Assembly: GCA_963784445.1 (NCBI GenBank)
Contig: CAWARO010000005.1
Coordinates: 124,001 to 188,000, forward strand
Source of the DNA: 12-FULL-67-14b sp963784445
GTDB taxonomy: Bacteria; Acidobacteriota; Vicinamibacteria; Vicinamibacterales; UBA2999
Length of the DNA stretch: 64,000 bases
Direction: 5' to 3'
A program made the position numbers and the translations under genes. Every line of letters starts with the position of its first letter. The first letter of the stretch is position 1. The notes beneath the pieces were generated by a model. The model did not search any database and was not told the DNA's origin. It was given only the letters and a program-made list of their open reading frames with translations. Below, piece by piece: positions 39,385 through 47,497 of the stretch.

Positions 39385-40755
39385 ATGAACCACTACTCAA
39401 TTCAACACAAGCTTATCGGTGTGGCGCTGGTGACCGCATCGGCGGTGGTTGCGGCACAGCAACCGACGCCGCCGGCGCAGCCGCCTCAGCAGCCGAGCAC
39501 CGTCGGCATCACCATTTCCGGTGACCCCGGTGCTCAGACTCGCTACGCGGTTCCGGACCTGCTCGCACTATCGAACGACCGCGAAACCCAGGAGGCGGCG
39601 CGGACCGTTGCGCAGGTCCTGTGGGACGACCTGAACTACGAGCGCGAGTTCTACATGATTCCGCGCGATACCTACAAAAGCATTCCGCCGGCGGGCTCGC
39701 TCGACACCGTGCCGTACGATCAGTGGCGGGAACTGGGTGCCGATAACGTGGTGATTGGCAGCGTGCAGAAGGTCGCCACCGGTATTCGAGTCGAGTTGCG
39801 TGTCTATAACGTTCGGGCGCGGCAGTTGCTCCTTGGTAAAGAGTACTCGGGCTCCGCGGCGAACCCGCGCCTCTACGCGCACACCATGTCTGACGAGCTG
39901 CATCAGTCGCAGCGCAATCTGCGCGGCGTGGCGCGAACCAAGCTCGCGTTCGTATCCGATCGCAATCGTGAGCCGGTTGCGGCGACGGTTGAAAAACGCG
40001 AGGTCAAGGAGATCTACATCGCTGACTACGACGGCGCCAACCAGCGGCGAATCACCATCAACCGTAATCTGAACATCAACCCGAACTGGTCGCCAGACGG
40101 CCGGTCCATCGCCTACAGCTCGTATCGCACGGGCGTTCCCGATATTCTGATCTCGAACATCTACGCCGGGACGATGGAGAACCCCACCAAGGGTGTGGGA
40201 CAGAACTTCCTGCCGGTGTTCTCGCCCGACGGCACGCGGATCGCGTTCCTGTCGATGCGCGACGGCAACAGCGAGATCTACGTAATGAACCGCGACGGAT
40301 CGGACTTACGGCGATTGACGAACAATCCGGCCATCGACGGGTCGCCGACGTGGTCACCCACCGGAACGCAGATTGCGTTTACCTCCGAACGGACCGGCTC
40401 GCCGCAGATTTACACGATGAATGTCGATGGTTCGGGGGTCGTTCGTCGATCGTCCGAGTCCTATGCCGATCGCGCGACGTGGTCGCCGGCGCCGTACAAC
40501 GAGATCGCGTTTACCGCTCGCACCGGGCCGGGCTTCGACATCAAGATTCTGAACATCGCCAACGGCACGACGCGCCAGATCACCTTTGGCGAAGGCACCA
40601 ACGAAAGCCCGGTATGGTCGCCGAATGGGCGGCATCTGGCCTTCATGTCCACGCGCAGTGGACGCAGCCAGGTGTTCACGGTCGATGGAGATGGCCGGAA
40701 CCTGCGGCAGATTACGCGCGAGGGCAATAACACTACGCCGCATTGGTCTCAGTAG
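39385..40755 (+). CDS. tolB: Tol-Pal periplasmic protein TolB
   Basis: A 456-residue periplasmic protein with a signal peptide (about 1-27), an N-terminal alpha/beta domain (about 35-185, LLALSNDRETQEAARTVAQVLWDDLNYEREFYMI) and a six-bladed WD40-like PD40 beta-propeller (about 195-455). The propeller carries repeated NWSPDGRSIAYSS, VFSPDGTRIAFLSMRDGNSEIYVMNRDG and VWSPNGRHLAFMSTRSG blades. It binds Pal and is part of the outer-membrane invagination machinery. The gene starts 9 bases after tolA. Confidence 0.95.
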   Translation: MNHYSIQHKLIGVALVTASAVVAAQQPTPPAQPPQQPSTVGITISGDPGAQTRYAVPDLLALSNDRETQEAARTVAQVLWDDLNYEREFYMIPRDTYKSIPPAGSLDTVPYDQWRELGADNVVIGSVQKVATGIRVELRVYNVRARQLLLGKEYSGSAANPRLYAHTMSDELHQSQRNLRGVARTKLAFVSDRNREPVAATVEKREVKEIYIADYDGANQRRITINRNLNINPNWSPDGRSIAYSSYRTGVPDILISNIYAGTMENPTKGVGQNFLPVFSPDGTRIAFLSMRDGNSEIYVMNRDGSDLRRLTNNPAIDGSPTWSPTGTQIAFTSERTGSPQIYTMNVDGSGVVRRSSESYADRATWSPAPYNEIAFTARTGPGFDIKILNIANGTTRQITFGEGTNESPVWSPNGRHLAFMSTRSGRSQVFTVDGDGRNLRQITREGNNTTPHWSQ

Positions 40756-40765
40756 CGGCGCAGAA

Positions 40766-40801
40766 GGTTCAAGAGTTCAAAGAGTTCAAGAGTTCAAGGG
40801 T
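40766..40801. repeat. Tandem phrase repeat AGTTCAAG
   Basis: Four slightly varied copies of an 8-9 base phrase, (G)GTTCAAGA / AGTTCAA(A)G, fill most of the 58-base gap between tolB and pal. No promoter or gene lies in the gap; the pal ribosome site (GGACAGG) follows. Confidence 0.75.
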
Positions 40802-40813
40802 TGAGGACAGGTT

Positions 40814-41395
40814 ATGAGACGAGAAGCCAACAAGTTGATGATCCTGGTGGTGCTGATGACGGTGGTGGTTGGCGCGTGCGGGAAGAAGCCGGCGCCTGTG
40901 GCGCGGCCGATGCCGCCGCCGCCCGCGGTCGATCCGACCGGTGGCGGTTCGAAGGTGCCCGGCCCACCTGAACCAATCAAGGAGCCGACCATCGTCGTGC
41001 CGCCGATGCCAGAGGCAGATTCGATCTCCGGCAAGACGCTCGACGACCTGAATCGGGACTCCCCGCTCAAACCGCTGTTCTTCGCGCTCGACAGCTCCGA
41101 GGTGGACGCCGAGGGGCAGAAGACGCTGCAGGACAACGCCGCGGTCATGAAGAAGTACGCGACCTGGTCGGTCACGATAGAGGGCCATTGCGACGAGCGC
41201 GGCACGGCTGAGTACAACCTCGCGCTCGGCGAACGCCGCGCGCTGGCGGCGAAGACCTATCTGGTCTCGCTCGGCATTCCCGCGGACAAGGTGAAGACGG
41301 TGAGTTACGGCAAAGAGTTCCCATTCGATCCTGGTCACGACGATGGCGCGTGGTCGAAGAACCGGCGGGCGCATTTCGTGATTACTGCAAAGTAA
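40814..41395 (+). CDS. pal: Peptidoglycan-associated lipoprotein Pal
   Basis: A 193-residue outer-membrane lipoprotein. The signal MRREANKLMILVVLMTVVVGACG has a lipobox with Cys22. A Pro-rich linker follows, and then the OmpA-like domain (about 85-193, PLFFALDSSEVDAEGQKTLQDNAAVMKKY, then IEGHCDERGTAEYNLALGERRALAAKTYLVSLG and the terminal RRAHFVITAK). The Asp and Arg that grip the diaminopimelate residue (in CDERGTAEYN and NRRAHF) are present. It tethers the outer membrane to murein. Confidence 0.96.
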   Translation: MRREANKLMILVVLMTVVVGACGKKPAPVARPMPPPPAVDPTGGGSKVPGPPEPIKEPTIVVPPMPEADSISGKTLDDLNRDSPLKPLFFALDSSEVDAEGQKTLQDNAAVMKKYATWSVTIEGHCDERGTAEYNLALGERRALAAKTYLVSLGIPADKVKTVSYGKEFPFDPGHDDGAWSKNRRAHFVITAK

Positions 41396-41404
41396 GATGG
41401 AGTT

Positions 41405-42277
41405 ATGAGCCGAACCGGCATTCTCATTCTTACGTTCGCCACACTGGCCAGCCCTGCCGCTGCGCAGTCGCGCCGCGAGATGCAGATGATGGCCGACATC
41501 CGCATGTTGCAGGAGCAAACGCAACAGCTCCAGCAGCAACTGCAAACGTCGATCGAGCAACTGGCGACCTCGCTGAAGGCCATCAACTCGAAAGTGGATG
41601 AACAGGCCGCCGCGTCGCGAAAGTCGTTCGCCGACCAAAAGCTCGCCGTCGATCAGTTCGGCACCGACCTGCGCATCGTTCGTGAGCGCATTGACGAGAA
41701 CACCGTTCGCATCACCGGGTTGTCGCAGGAAGTGGAAGCGCTGCGGCTGGCCATTCCGCAGTTTCAAACGCCCGCTCCCGGTCCAGTGGTGCCTGTCGAT
41801 CCGAACGCGCCGCCGCCGGCGCCCGGAACCGCCCCGACCGTGCTGCCGACGCCTGCCGGGCCGCCCGTGACCCTCGCGCCGGGAATGTCCCCGCAGCGCC
41901 TGTACGACACCGCGATGGCCGATTTCACCGCCGGTCAGTGGGCGCTTTGCATCGAAGGTTTCAATACCTATTTGCGGGGCTTCGCGCGGACCGACTATGC
42001 CGACGACGCGCAGTGGTATGTCGGTGAGTGTTATCAGCAGGAAGGCAAGTTCACCGAGGCCATCGACGCGTATAATCGCGTGATCTCGAACTATCCGAAG
42101 GGCGACCGTGTGCCGGACGCGTACTACAAGCGCGGCATCGCGTTCAGCCAGTTGGGTCAGACGGATCGCGCCGTGGAATCACTGGAGGCGTTGATGAAGA
42201 CGTTTCCGGACCATGACATGGCGCGCCTGGCCAAGCAGCAGGTGGACAGGCTCAAACGCGGCAAGCCCAAGAACTAA
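41405..42277 (+). CDS. cpoB: Tol-Pal system protein CpoB/YbgF
   Basis: A 290-residue periplasmic coordinator of outer-membrane constriction and murein synthesis. A signal peptide (about 1-19) is followed by a coiled-coil trimerisation region (about 22-115, with QEQTQQLQQQLQTSIEQLATSL), a Pro-rich linker and three TPR repeats (about 160-285, SPQRLYDTAMADFTAGQWALCIEGFNTYLRGF). Location after pal and domain order agree with CpoB. The start is 9 bases after the pal stop. Confidence 0.92.
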   Translation: MSRTGILILTFATLASPAAAQSRREMQMMADIRMLQEQTQQLQQQLQTSIEQLATSLKAINSKVDEQAAASRKSFADQKLAVDQFGTDLRIVRERIDENTVRITGLSQEVEALRLAIPQFQTPAPGPVVPVDPNAPPPAPGTAPTVLPTPAGPPVTLAPGMSPQRLYDTAMADFTAGQWALCIEGFNTYLRGFARTDYADDAQWYVGECYQQEGKFTEAIDAYNRVISNYPKGDRVPDAYYKRGIAFSQLGQTDRAVESLEALMKTFPDHDMARLAKQQVDRLKRGKPKN

Positions 42278-42338
42278 TGGCGTAACTCAACACAACGACA
42301 GCGATCGAAGAGCGATCAGGCACGAAAGGTGACGTGAC

Positions 42339-42770
42339 ATGGGCAGTGTGAACAAGGTGATTCTGGTGGGCAATCTCGGCAAGGATGCCGAAGTGCGCGT
42401 TACACCGGGCGGGCAATCGGTGGCGAGCTTCAGCATCGCGACCACGGAAAACTGGACATCGAGAGAAGGCGAAAAGAAGGAACAGACTGAATGGCACCGC
42501 ATTGTCCTGTGGGGCAAGGCGGCGGATTCACTCCAGCCCTATCTCGTGAAGGGCAAGCAGATCTATCTGGAAGGCCGCCTGCAAACGCGGCAGTGGGAAA
42601 AAGAGGGCCAGAAGCACTACACAACCGAGGTCAAGGCCGACAAGATCGTGCTGCTCGGCGGCGGCCGCGGCGGCGGCGACCGCCAGGTCGATCGCGGCAA
42701 TGACGGCGCCGGCTATCAGGATCCGATGCGCGAAGCGGCGCCTGTCACGGACGATGACATCCCGTTCTAG
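42339..42770 (+). CDS. ssb: Single-stranded DNA-binding protein
   Basis: A 143-residue SSB with a complete OB fold (about 1-108, MGSVNKVILVGNLGKDAEVRVTPGGQ, then TEWHRIVLWGKAADSLQPYLVKGKQIYLEGRLQTRQW), a Gly/Arg-rich linker and the acidic tip DDDIPF, which binds partner proteins. AAAGGTGA before the ATG is a good ribosome site. It follows the tol operon by 61 bases. Its stop codon abuts the stop of the convergent cupin gene. Confidence 0.97.
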   Translation: MGSVNKVILVGNLGKDAEVRVTPGGQSVASFSIATTENWTSREGEKKEQTEWHRIVLWGKAADSLQPYLVKGKQIYLEGRLQTRQWEKEGQKHYTTEVKADKIVLLGGGRGGGDRQVDRGNDGAGYQDPMREAAPVTDDDIPF

Positions 42771-43127
42771 CTAGGTTCCCTTCCGACCATACCGATCCTC
42801 GAGACGGACCACGTCGTCCGTTTCGGGGGTCGACACTTCAAACACATCGGTGTCTTCGATCGCGGTCATGCGATGGACCGTCGGCGGAGTCACGTGCACA
42901 GCGTCGCCGGGTCCCATCTCTTTCTCGACCAGCTTGCCGTCGATTTCCTGCTCGAACAGGATCTTCCCCGACCACACGAAGATCGTTTCGTCCTTCTTGT
43001 TGTGGTACTGCAGGCTGAGGGCGTGGCCCTTGTTGATATGAATTTGCTTGCCGACGTAGCGGTCAGTGCGCGCCCACCACACTTCATATCCCCAGGGCTT
43101 CTCGACGCGGTGCAACGGTTGGCTCAC
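42771..43127 (-). CDS. Cupin, mannose-6-phosphate isomerase type II-like
   Basis: A 118-residue single cupin domain of the type fused to GDP-mannose pyrophosphorylase in other proteins (RVEKPWGYEVWWART, then KGHALSLQYHNKKDETIFVWSGKILF, HVTPPTVHRMTAIEDT). The metal ligands QYHNKKDE and the later TVHRM His are visible. The GTG at 43127 is chosen because GGAG lies 9 bases upstream in the mRNA and it overlaps the EI stop by four bases; longer open frame upstream is inside ptsI. It probably acts on a sugar phosphate and is the last gene of the phosphotransfer operon. Confidence 0.82.
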   Translation of the reverse strand: MSQPLHRVEKPWGYEVWWARTDRYVGKQIHINKGHALSLQYHNKKDETIFVWSGKILFEQEIDGKLVEKEMGPGDAVHVTPPTVHRMTAIEDTDVFEVSTPETDDVVRLEDRYGRKGT

Positions 43128-44872
43128 GACAACGGGCTCCTTTGAATGGCAGACGCGGCCAGCGCGTCGAAGAGGTACTCCTCGATCTCGGCGGCGGTCG
43201 GCAGCCGCAGCACATGGCTGGCCAGGCGCCGCGCTTCGGCGGCGTTCAACTCCAGCACCACCTGGCGCACGATCGGGATGGCGGCCGGCGTCATGCTGAA
43301 CTCCGTGAGGCCGAGGCCCACGAGCAGGCCAACCAGGGCCGGATCGGACGCCATCTCGCCGCACAGCGACACGGGAATGCGGTGCCGCGTCGCGGCACGG
43401 CGCACGAGCCGAATCAGCCTCAACACGGCGGGATGCAGCGGCTCGTAGAGATCCGAGACGCGATCGTCGGTGCGATCCACGGCCAGGCAGTACTGGATCA
43501 GATCGTTGGTGCCAATCGTGAAGAAGTCGACCTCGGGCGCGAGCAAATCAGCGGCGACCGCGGCAGACGGCACTTCGATCATCGCGCCCACCTGAATCCG
43601 GCCAATCAACACGCCCGGCCCCTTCGGGGTGGCGGCCTCGATCTCACGCAGCATCGCGCGCACCTCGCGCAACTCCTCCACCGCCGTGACGAACGGGAAC
43701 ATCACGCGCAGCGGTCCATGTGCCGAGGCGCGAACCAGCGCGCGCAACTGCGTCCGCAACAACTCCGGGTTGGCGAGGCTGAGGCGCAAGCCGCGCAGCC
43801 CAGGCCGCGTGCGCCGGCGCTCGGGACCGGGGACGTTGTGCCCCACCTGCCGCTCGTCGAGGTCAAAGGTGCGGATGGTGACCGGCCGCGGTGCCACGCG
43901 CTCGATCAGGCTGCGATACAACGCGTATTGCTCGTCCTCGGTCACGCTTTGCAGCGGGCGGCCCGACAGCATGAACTCGGATCGATAGAGGCCCACGCCT
44001 TCGGCGCCGTGCTCGTTGAGGTACTCGAGGTCTTCGAGGAGCTCGACGTTCGCTTCGAGCCGGACACGCACACCATCGGTCGTCAACACGGGACCAGCGT
44101 CGGCGTGCACGCCGCGGCGTCTCGGCCGCGTGGCGCGCCGGTGAGCGTCGTCGATCATCTCGGCCGACGGCGCCGCCACGAGCTCGCCGGTGGTGCCGTC
44201 GAGGATCACCGGGGTGCCGGCGGCGATGCGCAGCGAGGCGTCATGCAGGCCGACGATGGCCGGCACCTTGAGCGAGCGCGCGAGGATCGCCGTGTGATAC
44301 GTGCGGCTGCCGGCGTCGGTGGCAAAGGCCTGCACGCGTGTCCAGTCCAATTGCGCAGCGACTGACGCGGTGAGCTCATCGGCGATCAGGACGGACGGAC
44401 CGTCGATCTGGCTGAGCAGCTCTCGCGGTCCGCGCGCGCCGTGCCGCAGGTTCATCCGCAGGCGGCCCGCCACATCGGCGACGTCGTTCTCGCGCTCACG
44501 CAGGTACGGATCTTCCATTGAACTGAAAAGCTGATAAAGCTCTTCGTAGGCGCGATGCACCGCCCACGCGGCGTTGACGCGTTCGCTGCGGACGATCTCC
44601 TCGGCCCGGCCGACCAGCATCGGGTCCTCGAGCATCAGGATCTGCGCATCGAAGAGCGCGGCCAGTTCGCTGCCACGGCCCTGCGCGAGTCGCGCGCCAA
44701 TGTCCTGCAGCTGTTGCCGCGACTCGTCGCGCGCACGCTGAAGCGCCTGCACTTCCCTGTCCACGCGCTCCGGCGGGATGGGGAAACGCATCACTTCCGT
44801 CCGCTGCGTCAGGATCACCGCTCGCCCGACCACGACCCCGGGCGAGACGCCAATGCCGTTCAGACGCTCCAC
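43124..44872 (-). CDS. ptsI: PTS enzyme I (phosphoenolpyruvate-protein phosphotransferase)
   Basis: A 582-residue enzyme that takes phosphate from PEP and passes it to HPr. The N-terminal HPr-binding part contains the active His (about 194) in AGSRTYHTAILARSLKVPAIVG. The C-terminal PEP barrel has VGLYRSEFML, RTFDLDERQVGH, IGTNDLIQYCLAVDR and the Cys site SLCGEMASDP. The GTG at 44872 has GGAGAAG upstream and overlaps the end of the HPr gene by 13 bases. The frame continues upstream within HPr and EIIA but is Arg-rich shadow there. No sugar permease (EIIBCD) accompanies it in this window. Confidence 0.95.
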   Translation of the reverse strand: MERLNGIGVSPGVVVGRAVILTQRTEVMRFPIPPERVDREVQALQRARDESRQQLQDIGARLAQGRGSELAALFDAQILMLEDPMLVGRAEEIVRSERVNAAWAVHRAYEELYQLFSSMEDPYLRERENDVADVAGRLRMNLRHGARGPRELLSQIDGPSVLIADELTASVAAQLDWTRVQAFATDAGSRTYHTAILARSLKVPAIVGLHDASLRIAAGTPVILDGTTGELVAAPSAEMIDDAHRRATRPRRRGVHADAGPVLTTDGVRVRLEANVELLEDLEYLNEHGAEGVGLYRSEFMLSGRPLQSVTEDEQYALYRSLIERVAPRPVTIRTFDLDERQVGHNVPGPERRRTRPGLRGLRLSLANPELLRTQLRALVRASAHGPLRVMFPFVTAVEELREVRAMLREIEAATPKGPGVLIGRIQVGAMIEVPSAAVAADLLAPEVDFFTIGTNDLIQYCLAVDRTDDRVSDLYEPLHPAVLRLIRLVRRAATRHRIPVSLCGEMASDPALVGLLVGLGLTEFSMTPAAIPIVRQVVLELNAAEARRLASHVLRLPTAAEIEEYLFDALAASAIQRSPLS

Positions 44873-45138
44873 AATTCTTCTCCGAAGCCGCCCTCGACCA
44901 GGCGGCACAACGCATCCACCGCGTCGGCTTCGTCCGCGCCCTCGGCCGTAATGACGACCGTCGTGCCGGCAGCGGCCGCCAACAGCAGGATGCCCATGAT
45001 GCTCTTTCCGTCCATCGTCCGGCCGTCGCGGCTGACGCGAATCTGCGACGCATACCGCGTGGCGGTATGGACAAACTTCGCCGCGGCTCGCGCGTGGAGA
45101 CCCAGCCGGTTCCGAATCACGCACTCGCGAACCATCAT
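44860..45138 (-). CDS. ptsH: Phosphocarrier protein HPr
   Basis: A 92-residue HPr. The phosphorylation His is in RLGLHARAAAKF (about 17), and the regulatory Ser in DGKSIMGILLL (about 47), the target of HprK encoded four genes upstream. It starts at the first of two ATGs (45138), overlapping the EIIA stop by four bases. Having both a Ser site and HprK, this is a dual-regulation HPr like those of Firmicutes and several Gram-negative lineages. Confidence 0.95.
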   Translation of the reverse strand: MMVRECVIRNRLGLHARAAAKFVHTATRYASQIRVSRDGRTMDGKSIMGILLLAAAAGTTVVITAEGADEADAVDALCRLVEGGFGEELWSV

Positions 45139-45563
45139 TCTTTCGCGGGCTCTGCCGCGCTCGACGCGCCCGTCAGCAGATCGGACGCCACCCAAATCGC
45201 ATTGCGCCCGTGTTCGCGCAGCATGCGCGCAATCTCGGTGAGCGACGCGGCCTCTTTCAGGCTGGCCGCCTTGATCAGCATCGGCAGGTTCACACCGGTG
45301 ACGATCTCAATCTTGTCCTGTTGGAGGAACGTGATGCCGAGGTTCGAAGGCGTGCCCCCAAACATGTCGGTGGCGAGCAGGACCCCGCCCGGCTGCTTGA
45401 CCCGCTCGATGGCCGAGGCGATGGCGTCGCGCGCGTCCTGGACGTCCTCATGCCAGCCGATGGAGACCGCAGCAAAATTCGGCAGATCGCCGACGATGGT
45501 TTCGGCCGCGTTGACGAGCTCGGTTGCGAGCTGTCCGTGTGTGACGACGACGACACCGATCAT
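45135..45563 (-). CDS. Mannose-family PTS enzyme IIA
   Basis: A 142-residue EIIA of the mannose type, with the phospho-acceptor His in VVVVTHGQLATELV (about residue 9) and the DMFGGTPSNL motif of that fold. In sugar uptake it would pass phosphate to an EIIB, but no EIIB, EIIC or EIID is found here. The gene sits between rapZ and ptsH, and both neighbours overlap it by four bases, so it is likely a signalling EIIA, as in other Gram-negative rpoN-hprK clusters. Confidence 0.9.
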   Translation of the reverse strand: MIGVVVVTHGQLATELVNAAETIVGDLPNFAAVSIGWHEDVQDARDAIASAIERVKQPGGVLLATDMFGGTPSNLGITFLQQDKIEIVTGVNLPMLIKAASLKEAASLTEIARMLREHGRNAIWVASDLLTGASSAAEPAKE

Positions 45564-46498
45564 TGTTTCTTCACCAGGTCGCGGTGCGACAGCTTGATCG
45601 ACACGCCCTTGAGGTCCGACAGTTCACGCTTCAACGCTTCCGCGACATACACCGAACGATGCCGGCCGCCGGTGCACCCGATCGCCACGGTTAGGTAGCT
45701 CTTTCCTTCCTGCACGTAGAGTGGCACCAGCCACCGCATCAGCGACGTCAGCTTCTTGATCGCGGCGCGCGCGATCGGCTGGCGTCGAATATACGCCGCC
45801 ACCGCCGGATCCTTACCGGTTTTTGGGCGCAGCGCCGGCACCCAATGCGGATTCTTGAGAAAGCGCATGTCGAACATCAGGTCGGCTTCCGCCGGTGGGC
45901 CGCTCTGAAATCCGAAGCTGACGATCGAAATGACGAGCTTGGAGGCATGCTTGCGGCCGCTGACCAGCTCGCGCAGTTGTTGCCGCAGCTCATGCACGTT
46001 GAGCTTCGACGTGTCGATGACCTTGTCGGCCATGCCGCGGATCTGGCGCAGCGAGTCGCGCTCTTCAGAGAGGGCTTCCGTGATCGGCCGGTCTGGCGCG
46101 AGCGGATGTGGCCGCCGCGTTTCGCTGAACCGGCGAACGAGCTCCGCGTGCCCGGCTTCCAGGAAGATCAGCCGCGTGGCCAGGTGCTTGTTGGTCTTCA
46201 GCTTCCGGTAGACGCGCGGAAAATGGCTGACGAAGCGCGGCTCGCGGATGTCCATCACCACCGCCACGCGGTTGTGCTCGGTTTGGCGTTCCGCGAGCTC
46301 GCTCATCACCGGCAGGAGCGACACCGGCAGGTTGTCCACACAGTAGTACCCGAGATCCTCGAGCGCGCGAATGGCCTGCGACTTTCCCGAACCCGATAGG
46401 CCCGTCAGGACGATGAAGCGTGCCCAGGTTGTGTCCCTCCTTTCGACTCGCCGCGCGAGAGCGCGCGGCTCGCTCAAGGCACGGCGCGGCTTGCTCAC
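45560..46498 (-). CDS. rapZ: RNase adapter protein RapZ
   Basis: A 312-residue nucleotide-binding protein. Walker A is GLSGSGKSQA (about 33-42), followed by the family signature LEDLGYYCVDNLP and the Walker B-like DIREPRF. The C-terminal domain has SFGFQSGPPAEADLMFDMRFLKNPHW and GCTGGRHRSVYVAE. In E. coli RapZ senses glucosamine-6-phosphate and controls GlmS through small RNAs; whether that role holds here is unknown. The first 25 residues are extra. It overlaps hprK by four bases, the classical rpoN-hprK-rapZ layout. Confidence 0.95.
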   Translation of the reverse strand: MSKPRRALSEPRALARRVERRDTTWARFIVLTGLSGSGKSQAIRALEDLGYYCVDNLPVSLLPVMSELAERQTEHNRVAVVMDIREPRFVSHFPRVYRKLKTNKHLATRLIFLEAGHAELVRRFSETRRPHPLAPDRPITEALSEERDSLRQIRGMADKVIDTSKLNVHELRQQLRELVSGRKHASKLVISIVSFGFQSGPPAEADLMFDMRFLKNPHWVPALRPKTGKDPAVAAYIRRQPIARAAIKKLTSLMRWLVPLYVQEGKSYLTVAIGCTGGRHRSVYVAEALKRELSDLKGVSIKLSHRDLVKKQ

Positions 46499-47493
46499 GC
46501 CGGCTCCTCGTCCTCTGCTGGCAGATCGGGTGCCTCGACCGCGCCGTGGGCATCATTTGCTGCGAGGCTGGCATCGAGGCGCGCGACCAGTTCCCGTGCC
46601 GCGTTGATGCCGCGCATGCGCAGCAGCTGATTGCGCGCCGCCACCTCGACGAGGATGGCGAGGTTGCGCCCGGTGGCCACCGGCATCCGGATCAACGGCA
46701 CCTTGAGACCAATCAGATCGTAGGACGCATCGTCCAGGCCGAGACGGTCGTACTCGCGCCCCTGGTCCCAGCGATCGAGCTGCACCACGAGCTCGACGCG
46801 TTTCGAGGTGCGCGTCGAGGCCACGCCGAACAGATCGCGGATGTTGATCAAGCCGAGGCCGCGGACTTCCATGTGATGGCGCGTGATGTCCGGGCACGAG
46901 CCGATCACGATCGATTCGGACCGCCGCCGCACTTCCACCGTATCGTCGGCCACCAGACGATGGCCGCGCACCACCAGGTCAAGCGCGCACTCGCTCTTGC
47001 CAATGCCGCTCTCGCCGACGATCAACACGCCGAGACCGAGAATGTCGATCAACACGCCGTGGATGATCTCGCGGTGCGCGAGGCGATCCTCGAGCATCGC
47101 GGTGAGCTTGCCGATGGCCGCCGCCGTCGGCACCGGGGTGCGCAGGATCGGCACGCCGGCTTTATCGCCTTCGAGCGCGATCTCCGGGACAATCTCGGCG
47201 CCGCCGGTCACCAGCAGGCACGGCAGGTCGGCGCTGAAGCATTTAGCCAGCGCCTGGTGCCGCGCTCCCGGCTCCAGGCTTTCGAGAAAACGCACTTCGC
47301 TCTCGCCGAACAGCAGGATGCGCCCAGGCTGCAGATATTCGTGGAAGCCGGCGAGGGCGAGACCGGTTTTCTGGATGTAGGGGCTCGTGATGTGGCGCTC
47401 GAGACCGTTAGCGCCCGCCAGCAATTCGATCGACAGGCCCGCCGACTCGGGTCGTGCATCGAGCAGCCCGCGAACGGTCACGGCCGGAATCAT
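46495..47493 (-). CDS. hprK: HPr kinase/phosphorylase
   Basis: A 332-residue bifunctional enzyme that phosphorylates and dephosphorylates the Ser of HPr. The N-terminal domain is about 1-130. The kinase domain has Walker A VGESGIGKSECAL (about 158-170), HRLVADD, and the K/P signature EVRGLGLINIRDLFGVA. The last 25 residues are acidic and unconserved. Like its homologues in proteobacterial PTS-Ntr clusters, it lies directly downstream of rpoN (4 bases). Confidence 0.95.
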   Translation of the reverse strand: MIPAVTVRGLLDARPESAGLSIELLAGANGLERHITSPYIQKTGLALAGFHEYLQPGRILLFGESEVRFLESLEPGARHQALAKCFSADLPCLLVTGGAEIVPEIALEGDKAGVPILRTPVPTAAAIGKLTAMLEDRLAHREIIHGVLIDILGLGVLIVGESGIGKSECALDLVVRGHRLVADDTVEVRRRSESIVIGSCPDITRHHMEVRGLGLINIRDLFGVASTRTSKRVELVVQLDRWDQGREYDRLGLDDASYDLIGLKVPLIRMPVATGRNLAILVEVAARNQLLRMRGINAARELVARLDASLAANDAHGAVEAPDLPAEDEEPA

Positions 47494-47497
47494 GTAC

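Noticed and set aside
44873..45124. N-terminal extension of enzyme I to base 45124
   Set aside because: It overlaps HPr and the EIIA end in another frame. GTG at 44872 has a good ribosome site and matches the family start.
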